Shown here in pieces: positions 39,893-52,200 of a stretch of 64,000 nt of DNA. The notes under the pieces were generated by a model. It was not told the DNA's origin. It saw only the letters and a list, made by a program, of their open reading frames with translations, and did not search any database. Made by a program: the position numbers and the translations under genes. Source of the stretch: Mytilus trossulus (lineage: Eukaryota > Mollusca > Bivalvia > Mytilida > Mytilidae); contig NC_086374.1 in assembly GCF_036588685.1 (NCBI RefSeq), positions 22,498,886-22,562,885 of the forward strand, read 5' to 3'. Positions within the stretch are counted from its first letter, which is position 1, and each line of letters opens with the position of its first letter.

Positions 39893-40530
39893 AAAGAGGG
39901 ACGAAAGATACCAGAGGGACAGTCAAACCCATATATCGAAAATAAACTGAAAACGCTATGACCAAAAAATAAAAAGACAAACAGACAAATAGTAGTACAC
40001 AAGACACATTATAGAAAACTAATGTCTAAGCAACACGAACCCCACCTAAATAGGGGGGGGGGCTCGGGTACCCATGAAGGGTAATCAGATCCTGCTACCC
40101 ATGGGTCACCCGTCGTGTTGCTCATGTTATTACAAACCCGGTAAATAGTATTATTCGGTAGGTCACGTTAGTGGTGAAAACGGAGGTGGATTCTATTTAC
40201 GACATATGGGACATATCCGATATCATCTGTGAAACGGTTATTCCATAACGGTCAACCAACTCGTGATTGCGTCTGTAAAATTTACGGAGGGATGATTTCA
40301 ACTTCACCATTTGGAACCCTTGCTTCCTTGTGAGCAGCAACCCTCTATCAAGGAAATCATTATATAAATTAGAAGGATATACAACTCAGGGAATATCGTA
40401 TCAATTGTGAGATAAATATACTCCGTATCAGGCAGACGTTGCTGGAATGTTGCTACATAGAAATAGAAAGTTCACAATGGGGAAGCTGAAATCATTTCTT
40501 TTGTTGTAAAGTTTTGTTTTCAACCAACCC
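39893..40530. repeat. Family H repeat, longest copy
   Basis: Begins AGAGGGACGAAAGATACCAG and GGGACAGTCAAACCCA, includes TACCCATGAAGGGTAATCAG and CACCCGTCGTGTTGCTCATG, and ends near TTTCAACCAACCCTCATTGTC. It lies just 3' of the last vWA exon. The 64-codon minus-strand frames are shadows. Confidence 0.8.
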
Positions 40531-40564
40531 TCATTGTCAATTTCTAGATCTTAGTCAAGATATG

Positions 40565-40675
40565 AGGCAGACTTTGAATGCCGTACGGTGACCTATAGTT
40601 GTTAATATTTGTGTCATTTGGTCTCTTGTGGAAAGTTGTCTCATTGGCAGTCATATATACCACATCTTCTTTTTT
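40565..40675. repeat. Family A terminal fragment
   Basis: GCCGTACGGTGACCTATAGT and AAAGTTGTCTCATTGGCAGT, ending ACCACATCTTC. The same terminus is seen at 16630-16735. Confidence 0.75.
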
Positions 40676-41935
40676 ATATTAACTGTATCTGTTGTATCCT
40701 TTGTCTCTATTTCGAGGGCATAGACGCGTTAAAAATAATCACAAAATTTTGAATTATTTAGTGAGAAAAACACCATCAAACTAACTCCTATTAAATAGCA
40801 TAAACAATGATACTAGAACTGAATCGTGTGATTGATTGCTGCTTGCATAAAGTCGAGTTGCAAATATTCATTTCATTTTCAATACAAAAAACTAACAAAA
40901 ATTGTTTAAAAGATAATTTCTGCAAGCTATGTCGACCGGGAAGGTGAGCAAGACATAAAAATTAAAGCAAAAAATTAGGGTATATTGGATAGGGACAGAA
41001 ATGTTGCATGCCAAAAGCTTTATACGGAACCCTCAAAGAGTTTTTGAAAGTTTACTTAACATACACACAGTGTAGAAATAATCAGTCACTAAGCGACAGA
41101 TTGAACGCCTCCATTGCGACTAAATTTTAACATCCCGCACATCCAAATAGACGTTAGGCTATTACTGTCGGACGGGTATGACTATACTGCCATATCTAAG
41201 TAAAACCTTCAAGGACTTGAAGAACTTGATAAAACTGCACAATAAAATTGAGAAACTACATGCGTAACACGTTTTAACATCAATACAAATATTCAATTTA
41301 GAAATGAATATAAACTGCTAGTTTAACATATTTTTTTCCCTGATGAACATTTTTTAAAGCTTTAAAATTGGTAAATAGATGTTACCAGTTTATAAAAATC
41401 TTCAAAGTCGTCCGGAAATCTAAATGAAATTATAAAAACACCTAATTTGGAGCATCGTTTCCGCCTGGCAAACAAGCACGGTCACTTCTATTTTATCTAA
41501 TGATTTTTTTTCAAGTAGACTCATTACCTTAAGTTAATGAAAACCACACACACACAACTTGAATAACACAATGCAAAATGTTACAACTCCCTCGTTATTT
41601 CACATTTAACAGATTGCTTTCCACGTCAAGGTTACCTTAACAAATACTAATAGGATTTTCCGGTGACACATTTGATTTCAATCAATCAGTTCACATTATT
41701 CAGTATCAAAGCCACCATTCCGCTAAATCATGCTCAAATTATAAGAAAACCGTCGTATTGATATGTTGTAACTTTTCTTATAGAGATTTCAACGATATTA
41801 CACAAGGACAAAAATTCTAGTAAATATATACAATCCAGCCGTTACAATTACAGATCATTATAGCAACATGCATTGAACTCGAGGCATTGGTGGTGTATCA
41901 GCGGCATGTAGTCACCAGCGGCATGTAGTCCCCAT
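40676..41935. other. Intergenic, no gene seen
   Basis: AT-rich. The segment 41140-41760 resembles parts of 22385-22600 and 23100-23440 (CTGTCGGACGGGTATG, CTCCCTCGTTATTTCACATT), so both are probably copies of a larger dispersed unit. No coding signal. Confidence 0.4.
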
Positions 41936-42002
41936 GTAAAGGTAATATCTTTGGCTAGCTAGCTAACTTGCTAGCTGAACCGTGATATCTTTATTAGGTA
42001 AG

Positions 42003-42298
42003 GTATACATTCTGTATGTATGTGAATGCCTGTCTCAAGTCAGGAGCCTGTAATTCAGTGGTTGTCGTTTGTTTATGTGTAACATATTTGTTTTTCATTA
42101 ATTTTTTTTGTACATAAATAGCGGGTCGTTAGTTTACTCGTTTGAATTGTTTCACATTTTCATTTCGAGGGCTTTTGTAACTGACTATGCAGTATGAGCT
42201 TTGCTCATTATTGAAGGCTGTATGGTGACCTTTGGTTGTTAATGTTTGTGTCATTTAATTGGTCTCTTGACAATCATACCACACCTTCTTTTTGTATT
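42003..42298. repeat. Family A copy inside the TIR element
   Basis: TGTCTCAAGTCAGGAGCCTG, GTGGTTGTCGTTTGTTTATG and TCATACCACACCTTC, same orientation as 16440-16735. Confidence 0.8.
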
Positions 42299-42330
42299 TA
42301 TGCTCTCTTTTCGGAGAAGTCAAGTCCTAC

Positions 42331-42760
42331 AGACTGATATATTGGTTATCTGTCGGACTAAGTCTTCTCTTAAAGGAAGCCATAGACTAGTTTACATAAC
42401 CTTATAATGACTTCACGGTTCCGCTAGCCTCCTCTCTTAAAGGAAGCCATAGACTAGTTTACAGACTGATATATTGGTTATCTGTCGGACTAAGTCTTCT
42501 CTTAAAGGAAGCCATAGACTAGTTTACATAACCTTATAATGACTTCACGGTTCCGCTAGCCTCCTCTCTTAAAGGAAGCCATAGACTAGTTTACATAACC
42601 TTATAATGACTTCACGGTTCCGCTAGCCTCCTCTCTTAAAGGAAGCCATAGACTAGTTTACAGACTGATATATTGGTTATCTGTCGGACTAAGTCTTCTC
42701 TTAAAGGAAGCCATAGACTAGTTTACATAACCTAATAATGACTTCACGGTTCCGCTAGCC
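42331..42760. repeat. Mosaic tandem array with one core and two alternating spacers
   Basis: A 29-bp core (CTCTTAAAGGAAGCCATAGA then CTAGTTTAC) occurs six times. It alternates with two spacers: B, 36 bp, AGACTGATATATTGGTTATC..., and C, 38 bp, ATAACCTTATAATGACTTCA.... The order is B-core-C-core-B-core-C-core-C-core-B-core-C. Copies are nearly identical, so the array is young. The last C spacer runs into the right TIR. Confidence 0.9.
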
Positions 42761-43559
42761 TAGTAGCAAGCTAGTCAAAGAATTACTTTATCTACACTCA
42801 ATTAATTTGCTGTAACATGTCACGGAAAGAAAAACTACCATTTGAACGGGAAGAATTAAATCCGGCTTACATTTTTGAAATAAGTTATGACAGGACTTTC
42901 TTTTGAAGTATGAAAGATTATTAATACCTCCTTATCACGGTGGTATCCAACCAGGATGTTACACCAATGCGTTTGTTTCCATGTAAACAACATGCGGCTG
43001 GCCTGCTATACCCAGACAACATGAGTATGTTGGCCCAACATTGGCACAACGTATATCATTGCATTGGCCCATCGTTGTATTTTAACGTTGGCCCAACGTA
43101 TAAGTGCAAAGTGGGCCTACGTTGGCCCAACATGATGGCTTCATGTTGGCCCAACGTTGTACTGTTATATGCAATACATAGAGCCAACGTTGGCCCATTG
43201 TATGAAAAACGAAATCCATGTTGGCACAACATTGGACCAACGTAGAAATATCTTCTCTTATGTTGGCACTATGTTGGTCCAAGGTAGGTATTTCTCATTT
43301 TTATGTTGGCAATACGTTGGTCAATTGTTTCAACCAAATAACAATGGATGCTGCATGAGGGGCTGTATATGATAAATACTCTGGAGAACTTTGATCTTTT
43401 TTTTATTGTGTTCCAAACTGCCAAAGTTTAAGGTAGCAATTCTGTATTTTTGTATTACCCATTGTTGTTACTGTCCTTGTTTTTTTCATGAACTTTGCCT
43501 CTTTAATTTTATTTATTGTGTGACGCCAAGATATTTCTTTGAAAATGTTTGATGGATCG

Positions 43560-43640
43560 ACCAGATAAACTCTGTGTCATTTGCTGTTTTGTAAAGAGTT
43601 GTCTCATTAGCAATTATACCACATCTTCTTTTTTCATATT
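43560..43640. repeat. Family A terminal fragment inside the 2.77-kb element
   Basis: GTAAAGAGTTGTCTCATTAG and ACCACATCTTCTTTTTT form the standard family A end. Confidence 0.7.
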
Positions 43641-43839
43641 AATTTCATTTATTTCTTTAACAGAACAAATGACGTATTGCTTATGGTTAGGCGATCATAC
43701 AAATAGTTTTTTCGGCGATGTAATTTTAGTTGTATTGTTTCCAGATCCAGAATGAAAATTAAATAATTCAGAAGATGAAACTTTATTTATTTTAAATTTG
43801 ATATCATTGGTCGTCACCACGAGTAGTGTCCTCCTCAAT

Positions 43840-44004
43840 TTAATCTTCAACAGTGTCATTATTATTTATATATGTTATTCGTTTTTCCCTTCTCTGTTTC
43901 TTGCTACCTTCTCTGTCAAGGCTTAAGCGCCGCCAATCTTTAGCTGCATCATCCATCTCCTCATCCGAAGACTCTTTGCAGCTATGTTTTTTTTCTAACC
44001 GAAT
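43840..44004 (-). CDS. Candidate terminal exon inside the 2.77-kb element
   Basis: On the minus strand an acceptor (CTTTATTACAG) is followed by 54 open codons and TAA (43842-43840). The peptide begins IRLEKKHSCKESSDEEMDD and continues with LDREGSKKQRREKR. An acidic stretch followed by a lysine/arginine-rich one suggests a nuclear protein tail. I recognise no domain and could not connect an upstream exon with confidence. It could belong to a transposon-encoded protein or to a captured gene. Confidence 0.4.
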   Translation of the reverse strand: MRLEKKHSCKESSDEEMDDAAKDWRRLSLDREGSKKQRREKRITYINNNDTVED

Positions 44005-45783
44005 CTGTAATAAAGTTAGAAGTAAACTTGAATTGCGTATTTGTCTAATGCATGCGTGCGTAATATCCCTTCCAGATATGTAATATAAATTAATGTATAT
44101 TCTAAATAGTTTAAATACTATTTAATACAAATTAAATCTTAAAGAACCATTTTTTTATATTGGTTATTTTTCTAATGGTCAGAAATTTATTAGTATTAGA
44201 CGGATTTGTGGGTATAACAAACCCTTATTTACTATTATTTCAGAATTCGGTATCATACTTTGTATATTCGTAATAAACATGATATGTAAAGAATAATTCA
44301 GATGTGTATTAATGAACAATTATATATTTGATATATAAAAACACTGTTACACATTTAAGTGTGTATATGATCAGGTTTCACAAATATATCGTATCTGTTT
44401 GCATGCGATTTAGAAATACAATAAAACTAACAAATTCATTTATATTTTAATGAAGTAGCAATCATTATACCACATTTTTGAAACATTACGGAATAAGGTA
44501 CATCTTAAGACAATTTTATTCCATTAACTTCAGTAATGTTCATACATGTTGTGGTTAAAGATTGATATAATTTACCATTTGTTTGAAGATACTTATGTTC
44601 AGTGGCAAATATTTCATGATAATTAATAGGATTGAAATGATTTAAAATCTAGAAAATATTTCGCCCGAAACGTATAAACTTCAAGATCAGCATTATAAAA
44701 TGATAGAAATTAATATATGTTTTGATTTTTAACAACATCCCTCAGATTAAAAAATCATATTGTATTTGTCATTCTAAATCGTATATTTATCAGATTTTTT
44801 AAAGTTATAACTTACATGTTACTATCTTTCTCTTTGAATCCCAGATGACATGATTTTCTCTTTTTGTTTTCTTCGTATCACTGCTTTCTTACAAATACAC
44901 AACAGGAAATAATCACAAAAGTGACCATCCCATTACATTCAGATTTCCTATAAACTTAATTACCATAGCAACTATCTTTGAAATTTGTCGAACACATGGT
45001 CAACCTTATCAGAATGGGCTTGATTAACAGACTGGCTGTATCAAATATCACTCTGCATATAATTGCTATTATTATGTTTCACAAAGTTTAATGAATAAAG
45101 TTATTATAAATAATGATTGGAATAAATTTTATTTTTTAACCAGGCAATCTATGTTTACGATATACATTTTTTTTTATTACAGTAATGATATTCCAGTATA
45201 AATTTTTCCTGACTTATATATAGAGTATGATATATGATCATGCAACGTTGGGCCAGCATTGGCCCAACATAGAGTTGTAAATGTAATTTCAGTTGATAAA
45301 CACTTTCAGTTAACATTAACTTTTCATAAAGCCTGCTGCAATCGAAATTATCCGCCTCCCAAGAGAAATAAAGCGTAAAATATTATATAATCAATTCCAT
45401 TAAAAAAATTTAATATCGGCCCTATGTTGCTACTAACATAATGCCAACATTTGCCCGATTATTTATAACCAACATGAGATAATAATATGAATTTACAACA
45501 ACAGACCAACGTTGGGCCAATGTTGTGCAGCCGACACCAACGTGCGACCAATGTACCGACAATTTGCCAACGTTGGGCCAATGTTGTGCAGCCAACATAC
45601 AATTGCGACCAACGGACCGACAATTTGCCAACGTTGAGCCAATGTTGTGCAGCCAACATAAACTTGCGATCAACGGACCGACAATTTGCCAACATTGGCC
45701 CAATGTTGTAAAGCCAACACCAACGGTCGACCAACGGGCCGACCATTTGCCAACGTTGGCCCACTGTTAGTCTGCTGACTGGG

Positions 45784-46221
45784 ATAATATTAAAAATCTT
45801 CAATAATCAAGTTCGCCTTCTTACGGCAACTGACAAACAGCATAATTTCGACCAGGCTTGTGCATTATGCATGTGTATGTATCATAAAAGCTGCAGTTGA
45901 TAACTTGCTTTTAAGATAAAGTATTGTTAAAAATAATCCGATTTGTATTTGAAACTCGTCAGTGTTGTCTTGAATTCAGCGGGTCCGAGTTGTTTTTGGG
46001 TCCGACTTGTCTTCATTCCGAGTAGTCATATGATAAATACGGGCCTATAAATAAGTCAAAGTAAGCATTTTGTAACTGAAGAAAAATATGACTTGCAGGA
46101 ATCTTTCATTTGAAGGGATATTCAATGATGTTTTAAATAAGATAATAATTGTTTTTTGTAGCTAAATCATCATAAGGTCCGAGATGTACCGAAATAATGT
46201 GAGGTTAAAGGTCAGACAATC
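45784..46221. other. Region upstream of PPT2
   Basis: No gene. Two GGGTCCGA motifs near 45980-46005 and another GGTCCGAG near 46175 are visible. A promoter must lie here or further upstream, but no TATA box or initiator is evident. Confidence 0.4.
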
Positions 46222-49200
46222 ATGAGGAAGAAAACAGGATTAACGTTAACTTTCCTAATTTTTGCATTAGTTGTGCCTGTAACAGTTCAATACAAGCCTA
46301 TTATATTTATGCATGGCATCATTGGGAGTCCTACTGAGGCAGAATTTTTGATTTCTACTCTTCTAAAGGTAAAAATCACACAGTATCATGAGTATGTTTG
46401 TCCAATATATTTCGCCTTAAATAGGAGCACCGCCATATATGCTATGGCCCGAGAACACAGTTATTTTTGTAGTGCATTTCTTTTAGACAATAAATTCTTG
46501 TTTTTTTTTAAAGTTTAGTCAGAGACATATATACACATGTGTATATATGTCTCTGGTTTAGTGTACTTCTAGTGGGACAAATACTATTAGTCTATTAAAA
46601 TTATAGAAACTTCTACCACCTCTAACTCAAAATATTGACAATTCTGTGTTAAGGGGATCTAAAATTCAGTTTCAGATATATTATATATAATAAAATTTGA
46701 CCTTATTGAATTGGACCAAATCACTACTTAACATAAAGATTCAGCACCCATTTTTTTTTAACATGTAATTTCATCACCCTACTTAATATTTCATGCATTA
46801 AATATCAAGAAATAAATTGGGAAATTGTTTTTCAGAATTTTAAGTACTGTCTCTTTAATACTTCAACTTCATTGAATATAAAGATGAGAAGATGTGGACA
46901 TTATGATTGCTAATGAGACAACTCTTTATCAGAGACTAAAATGTTTAAAATGACAAAGAAGTTAAAAACTTTAGGTCATCATACAGTCTTCAACAATGAG
47001 TAAAACCAATACCATGAAGTCAGCTATAAGTTTAGACCGTTTGAATTGAAGTCCTGTAATATTTGTACCATATTAAAAGTGTTGTATGATTTGTGCTTCA
47101 GGTTCATCCAGGAACACAGATAACAGCAGTCAATGCCTTCAATAGAGTCCAAAGTTTTGAACCACTATGGAAACAAGTCAACAATATAACTAAGATAGTA
47201 CAACCTATAATGAACAGCAGTCCAGATGGTGTCCATCTCATATGTTTTTCTCAAGGTTAGTCAGACTGTCTATTAATTTTTGATAAGATGGAAACAAATC
47301 ACTGACAAAAGAAGTGTTATGGCAAGGACTTAATACAACAAAGTTTTTGTTTAAAGTAATCACAAATTTAGCTACGGGTCTGTTTTTTAGTAGGATTTCA
47401 CCAACTAGATTAAAATGCTGCACATATATACACTTTTAAAATGCAGGGCCGTAACTACCTATGAGGTTGCCTCCCCTAAATTTTCTTCACCAAAATTTTT
47501 TTTTTAAGTAATAAAATGAAATATTGACAATATGTACACAAAGAACTTGAATTTATATTATAAACAACACAAGTTTACAGTTTTAACAGTTTTATCATGA
47601 TACGCCATATATATCTGTCATTTCCCGGATTTTTGGATCGAAAGTGAACCGTTTCAGTATTTTTTTAAAATTTTATTTCATGTGGCCGTCCGTCTGTTAT
47701 TCAGTTAAGCTGGTTCTCGACTGACTACTACACTTTGTTCATAGTTTGAGTGACGCGATAATACAAGCGGATTTCCAGTTTATTATTAAGTATTCGTACG
47801 AGAACACATATGAAACTTTGCTTTCGATAATTTTGAATAAAACTTAAATATTCACATTTATTTAGAGCTCAATATTATTAAGCAGAGGAAGTTCCCTTTG
47901 TATTGTGAATCTTTTATGACATCGGAAATTCGTTACCGGCTGAATCAGCTGTTGGGTCATTTTTTTAATAAAATTAACGGTACCAATTTTCTTGCACCAG
48001 ATGCGCATTTCGACAATACATGTCTCTTCAGTGATGCTCATGGCCAAAATATTTGAAATCCAAAGCTTATATAAAAGATGAAGAGCTATAATCCAAAAGG
48101 TTCAAAAAGTATAGCCAAATCCGTGAGAGGAATAAGAGCTTTGCATGAGGGAGATATATTCCTTAATTTATAATGATTTCTAATATTTTGTAACAGAAAA
48201 TTTTAATAACACAAAAAAAACGTATTTTCATGCCAGTACCGAAGTACTGGCTACTGGGCTGGTGATACCCTCGGGGACTAATAGTCCACCAGCAGAGGCA
48301 TTGACCCAGTGGTAGTAATAAAATTTACGGTACCAATTTTCTTGCACCAGATGCGTCTCCCGATCGTACGAGAACATTATGATCAAAGCCTAAGTAGTTA
48401 AACACTCTTGTTCGTTGTAGCAGGGACTTTCTATACTTACTAGTAAGTAAAATATTATAATACTTTTGTAATACTAGTATTCAAAGTCCCTGTGTGTAGT
48501 TATATTATACATGTCTGTTCAGCTTTCAACAATATTGAAATTCAAGGTCCTCGAAAAAAATATATATCTTGCGTTCTATAATCTTGCTTTATATGTTTTT
48601 TTAACTTACCACTTTGATTTCTATCAAACATATCTTTAAATACAGATAATAATTGTTTGCATAAAAATACTTCCACAGCAATACTGATGTTTCTTAAAGT
48701 AAGGAAATCGACGGAAAACGGGTCATGTTGAGCCATATTGAGAAAAAAATCCGCATTTACAATTTATTTAATGTTTAAGAAATAATTCCTTCATGTCATG
48801 CTCTATGCTCATTTTAACATGGGTAGGCATTATATTTGTCGATATTTTACACTGAGCGTTAGCGAGGTGTAAAATGTGGTCAAATATAATGCCTACCCAT
48901 GTTAAAATGAGCATAGAGCATGACATAAAGGAATTATTTCGATTCTAATAGGACAAATGCAGTATTTTTATAGGTCGAAGCGTAAGAAAATACCGTAAAA
49001 ACGTTTGGCTTTTCCAATTTCCTCCCTGAGGAGTCTGTGCATTACAATTCATATTTGATAAGTTTAAAAACCACGATCAGGGTAAATATATGATGTTTTA
49101 TAAAAAATATAAAATAAAAGTTTAAGCTAGCTGCTTAAATGTAAACATTTTAAAGAATAACGGTGGAAATAAGGTTTATGTACACAGTAAGTTCGTGCGC

Positions 49201-52200
49201 ATGTGTCAAACATATGTTTTATGCTCATTAGAACACGGCTTTGTTTACAAAGCGTAATAAGGACGTCATATTAGAATAGTAATTATTATAGGTCGAAGTA
49301 CGGCCTTCAAGGTGGAGCCTTGGCTCAACCCGAATAGCAATCACAGCTTGTTGTTGCATAAAAATTGCTTCAAGGTTAAAAAAATACTGATGTTTTTTAA
49401 TGTAAGGAAATTGAAGGAAAACGGGTCATTTTAGCCATTTTACTGAGGGCAAAAAAATCGGTATGGGGCCTCAATCGGCGGCCCCAAACCCCTGCCTCCC
49501 CTGAATTCGAACCCTAGTTACGGCCCTGAATTTAATGGTCATATTTAAATCAAAATTGATGTCTACATAGAACAATATCCAGAATTAAGTCTTGGTCCCT
49601 AAATTAATTTGTCTGGGGAAGCAGCATAAAGGGTGTTTTTGTGATACCTGAAAGAAAACCTTATCTGAAAGAATTTCAACAGAAATAGTTATAATCAGTA
49701 GAGCAGCAGGGTGAGACAAATTAGCATGTGCACTTTTTTTTTCTAACGGAAAGCTATGAATTTCTCCTTTAGATAAGTTATTCAGCTTGTTCCAGTTCAT
49801 ATGAAATACTACTTAGGAAAGAATACACACTTACATCTAATCAACTTTATTTTTCATGTTGTAACACTAATTTTGTAGACAATGTTTTGTAAATTCCATA
49901 ATTGATTTTGATTTCAGGTGGTCTGATATGTAGAGGTTTGCTATCTGTATTGGAACATAATGTTGACACGTTTATAGCTTTAAGTTCACCGTTAGCTGGC
50001 CAGTATGGTGGTAAGTAATTATTTCCCATTCTGTAAAAAGAGTTGGGGTGTAACTGTTTTATCTCTTGTCCATCCATCCCACATGTCAGTCTGTCCATCA
50101 GTCCTTTTGTCCGTCTCATGAATATTTTTAGTTGCATCTTTCTTAAATACATGTACTACCGTACATTACGCAGATTTCTGAAAGGAGTAGGTCCGTCCGG
50201 TAAGGGCCGATTCTGGCCTCAAATTTCAGGTATATCTAACAAAAGATTTTAACTCACAGTTTCTCTTGAACATTCAGGATTCATTCGGTCAATGGCATAG
50301 GAGGATCTTGAGGAATGGAACTGCATCTTTTCCATCTCACCTGTTGTGATTAATAACTAAATGAAAATGGGGGGACTTCATGTGTGTTTTAACTTTTTGT
50401 CTAAATGTTTTGTAAAGTCTGAACACTTACTGGATGGAATTATTTGAATGTCCAGTACACATCCTTGACCTTTGTTATAACTGGAATAACAAGTAGCTGG
50501 TGTTTTGCTTTAAGATAAGAAACATAACTTTATGCTTATCAACCGCTTAATTTTTTTAAATGAATAAATGAATAAATTAAAATCAAGATCTTTATTCTTA
50601 TCAAATACAATAAATAGAAGTTACTTTATTTTGTATTTTGTCATTTATTTTCAGACACCGACTACCTCAAGGATTTTTTTCCATACTACCTCAAAGAAAC
50701 TATTTATAAGTAAGTTTTTGACATATGAGTATGGGGAAAATGAAAATGTCTATAAATTTTACCAATGCACTTGAGAATGGAAATGGGGAATGTGTCAAAG
50801 AGGCAACAACATAAGATAACTGACTGGGGATTATATTCAGTAATTTTATTAATGTGCTAGGGCATGTGGGGTAAAACAAGTTTTGGTAGTAAATATTATA
50901 ACTATGGATTTTTTTTTCTATCATGTGAGTGTAATAGTGTATTAACTGTTTGTTGGGTGGAATTGTTAAATAATAGTCAATACATTCTTGCTCCATCCTT
51001 TACAGCTAAATTTGAAGGTTTCTCTCTAATACTTAGCTATAATCACTTGTTTAACCATTTGATAAGTCTCACTGATCTAGTTCTGGTTCATTGCTATTTC
51101 TTCAATTTAATAATTTAAAGATAATTGGCAAGTGAATTTTAAAAGATTTAATTGTAATTTTCTGCAGTTTCATGTTCTATTTTTCAGTTACTCTTTCATT
51201 TAGAATAATTATCTTCCAAACAAAATTGGCTTGAAACACTACTGTATTTCTTATCTTATGTGCATTGCACTCACTTACCAGCTGTATATATATTTCAGTT
51301 CAACCTGAACAATGAATACTTATTTAGGTAAAAATTGCATGAAATGCAATCAAAATCTTATGTGACTGACTTGATATCTAAATCTTCCAAGACTCATAAC
51401 TACCTTTTTAATACAAAAAATATAGTGCATTGATCATAACATTCTATACATCCTAACCTCAAACATTTCCATAAAATGATGGATGTAATATATGGTCAGA
51501 AACTCAAGGCACAAAATGATGTTACACCTGTCAAAAAAATTACATAACTTTTGCAAGGTGCAGGAATCTAATATCTGCTCTAAAATTATAAATAATATCA
51601 TTGTTAAGTCATCTCAATTTAAAAGTTGAAATAATCTTCCTTTGGCTAGAATAGCTGTTAAATCAACTACAACCAATGCAATATTTAATTTTACTTCCCA
51701 CTGATAAATTGAAGCAATCTTTACCGTTCAGTGCTTACAAGCACTTTGATTATAATATCATAATAATTTGAAAAGTTTGAAAAGATATTTCTGAAAGATG
51801 GAATAATACTGTATTCATTGGTTTGTCATAAAATTGTAAGAGTTTTATCCCTCTATTCTTCATATTGCAGATACTTTTACACAAAGAATGGACAGAAATG
51901 GTCTGTAGCTAATTACTGGAGAGGTACCATATATCTATTTATAAGTTGGAACTATGCTTTGTTACATGTAACAAAATAGGACTGAATATTGTATGTTCTT
52001 CAATAATTCTTATGTTAGTGGTCTTATAATTAAGTTTGTATACCCTTCCACTAAAATATAAGGATATATATTGTAAGCTAAAGAAGTTGCTTACAACCAC
52101 TTCCTTTGGTCTATGTGGATGGTTATCTCATTTGCAGTCATACCAGTAACCTTATCACCTTATTTTTAGCTCACCTGGCCCCGAAGGGCCAAGTGAGCTT

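Larger units (their letters stand above)
41936..42792. mobile_element. TIR-bounded element, about 860 bp
   Basis: The left end CTTTGGCTAGCTAGCTAACT...GAACCGTG (41949-41984) is the imperfect reverse complement of CACGGTTCCGCTAGCC...CTAGTCAAAG (42745-42780). The similarity extends about 12 bp outward on each side. Inside are a family A copy (42003-42298) and a mosaic tandem array (42331-42760). Non-coding. Confidence 0.65.
43011..45783. mobile_element. 2.77-kb DNA element with TTGGCCCAA arrays at both ends
   Basis: The ends CCCAGACAACATGAG (43011) and CTGACTGGG (45783) are imperfect inverted repeats, flanked by ATA on both sides (possible 3-bp target duplication). Subterminal regions 43023-43330 and 45240-45775 are full of the palindrome-like motif GTTGGCCCAAC and its variants, in near-mirror arrangement. 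The right side is organised as tandem units of about 66 bp (GCGACCAACGGACCGACAAT, TTTGCCAACGTTG). The interior is AT-rich and holds a candidate minus-strand exon (43840-44004). Subterminal motif arrays recall CACTA-type elements, but the terminal sequence is not CACTA. Family assignment is open. Confidence 0.65.

Noticed and set aside
42940-43245. 101-codon frame
   Set aside because: By-product of the palindrome array at the left end of the 2.77-kb element.
43549-43755. 68-codon frame as a final exon of the vWA gene
   Set aside because: An acceptor (TTTCTTTAACAG) precedes it, but the phase from 39687 would give a different frame that stops quickly. The segment also lies inside the 2.77-kb mobile element next to a family A fragment.
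45459-45803. Long overlapping frames on both strands (up to 114 codons)
   Set aside because: Periodic Trp/Asn/Val-rich peptides come directly from the TTGGCCCAA tandem array.
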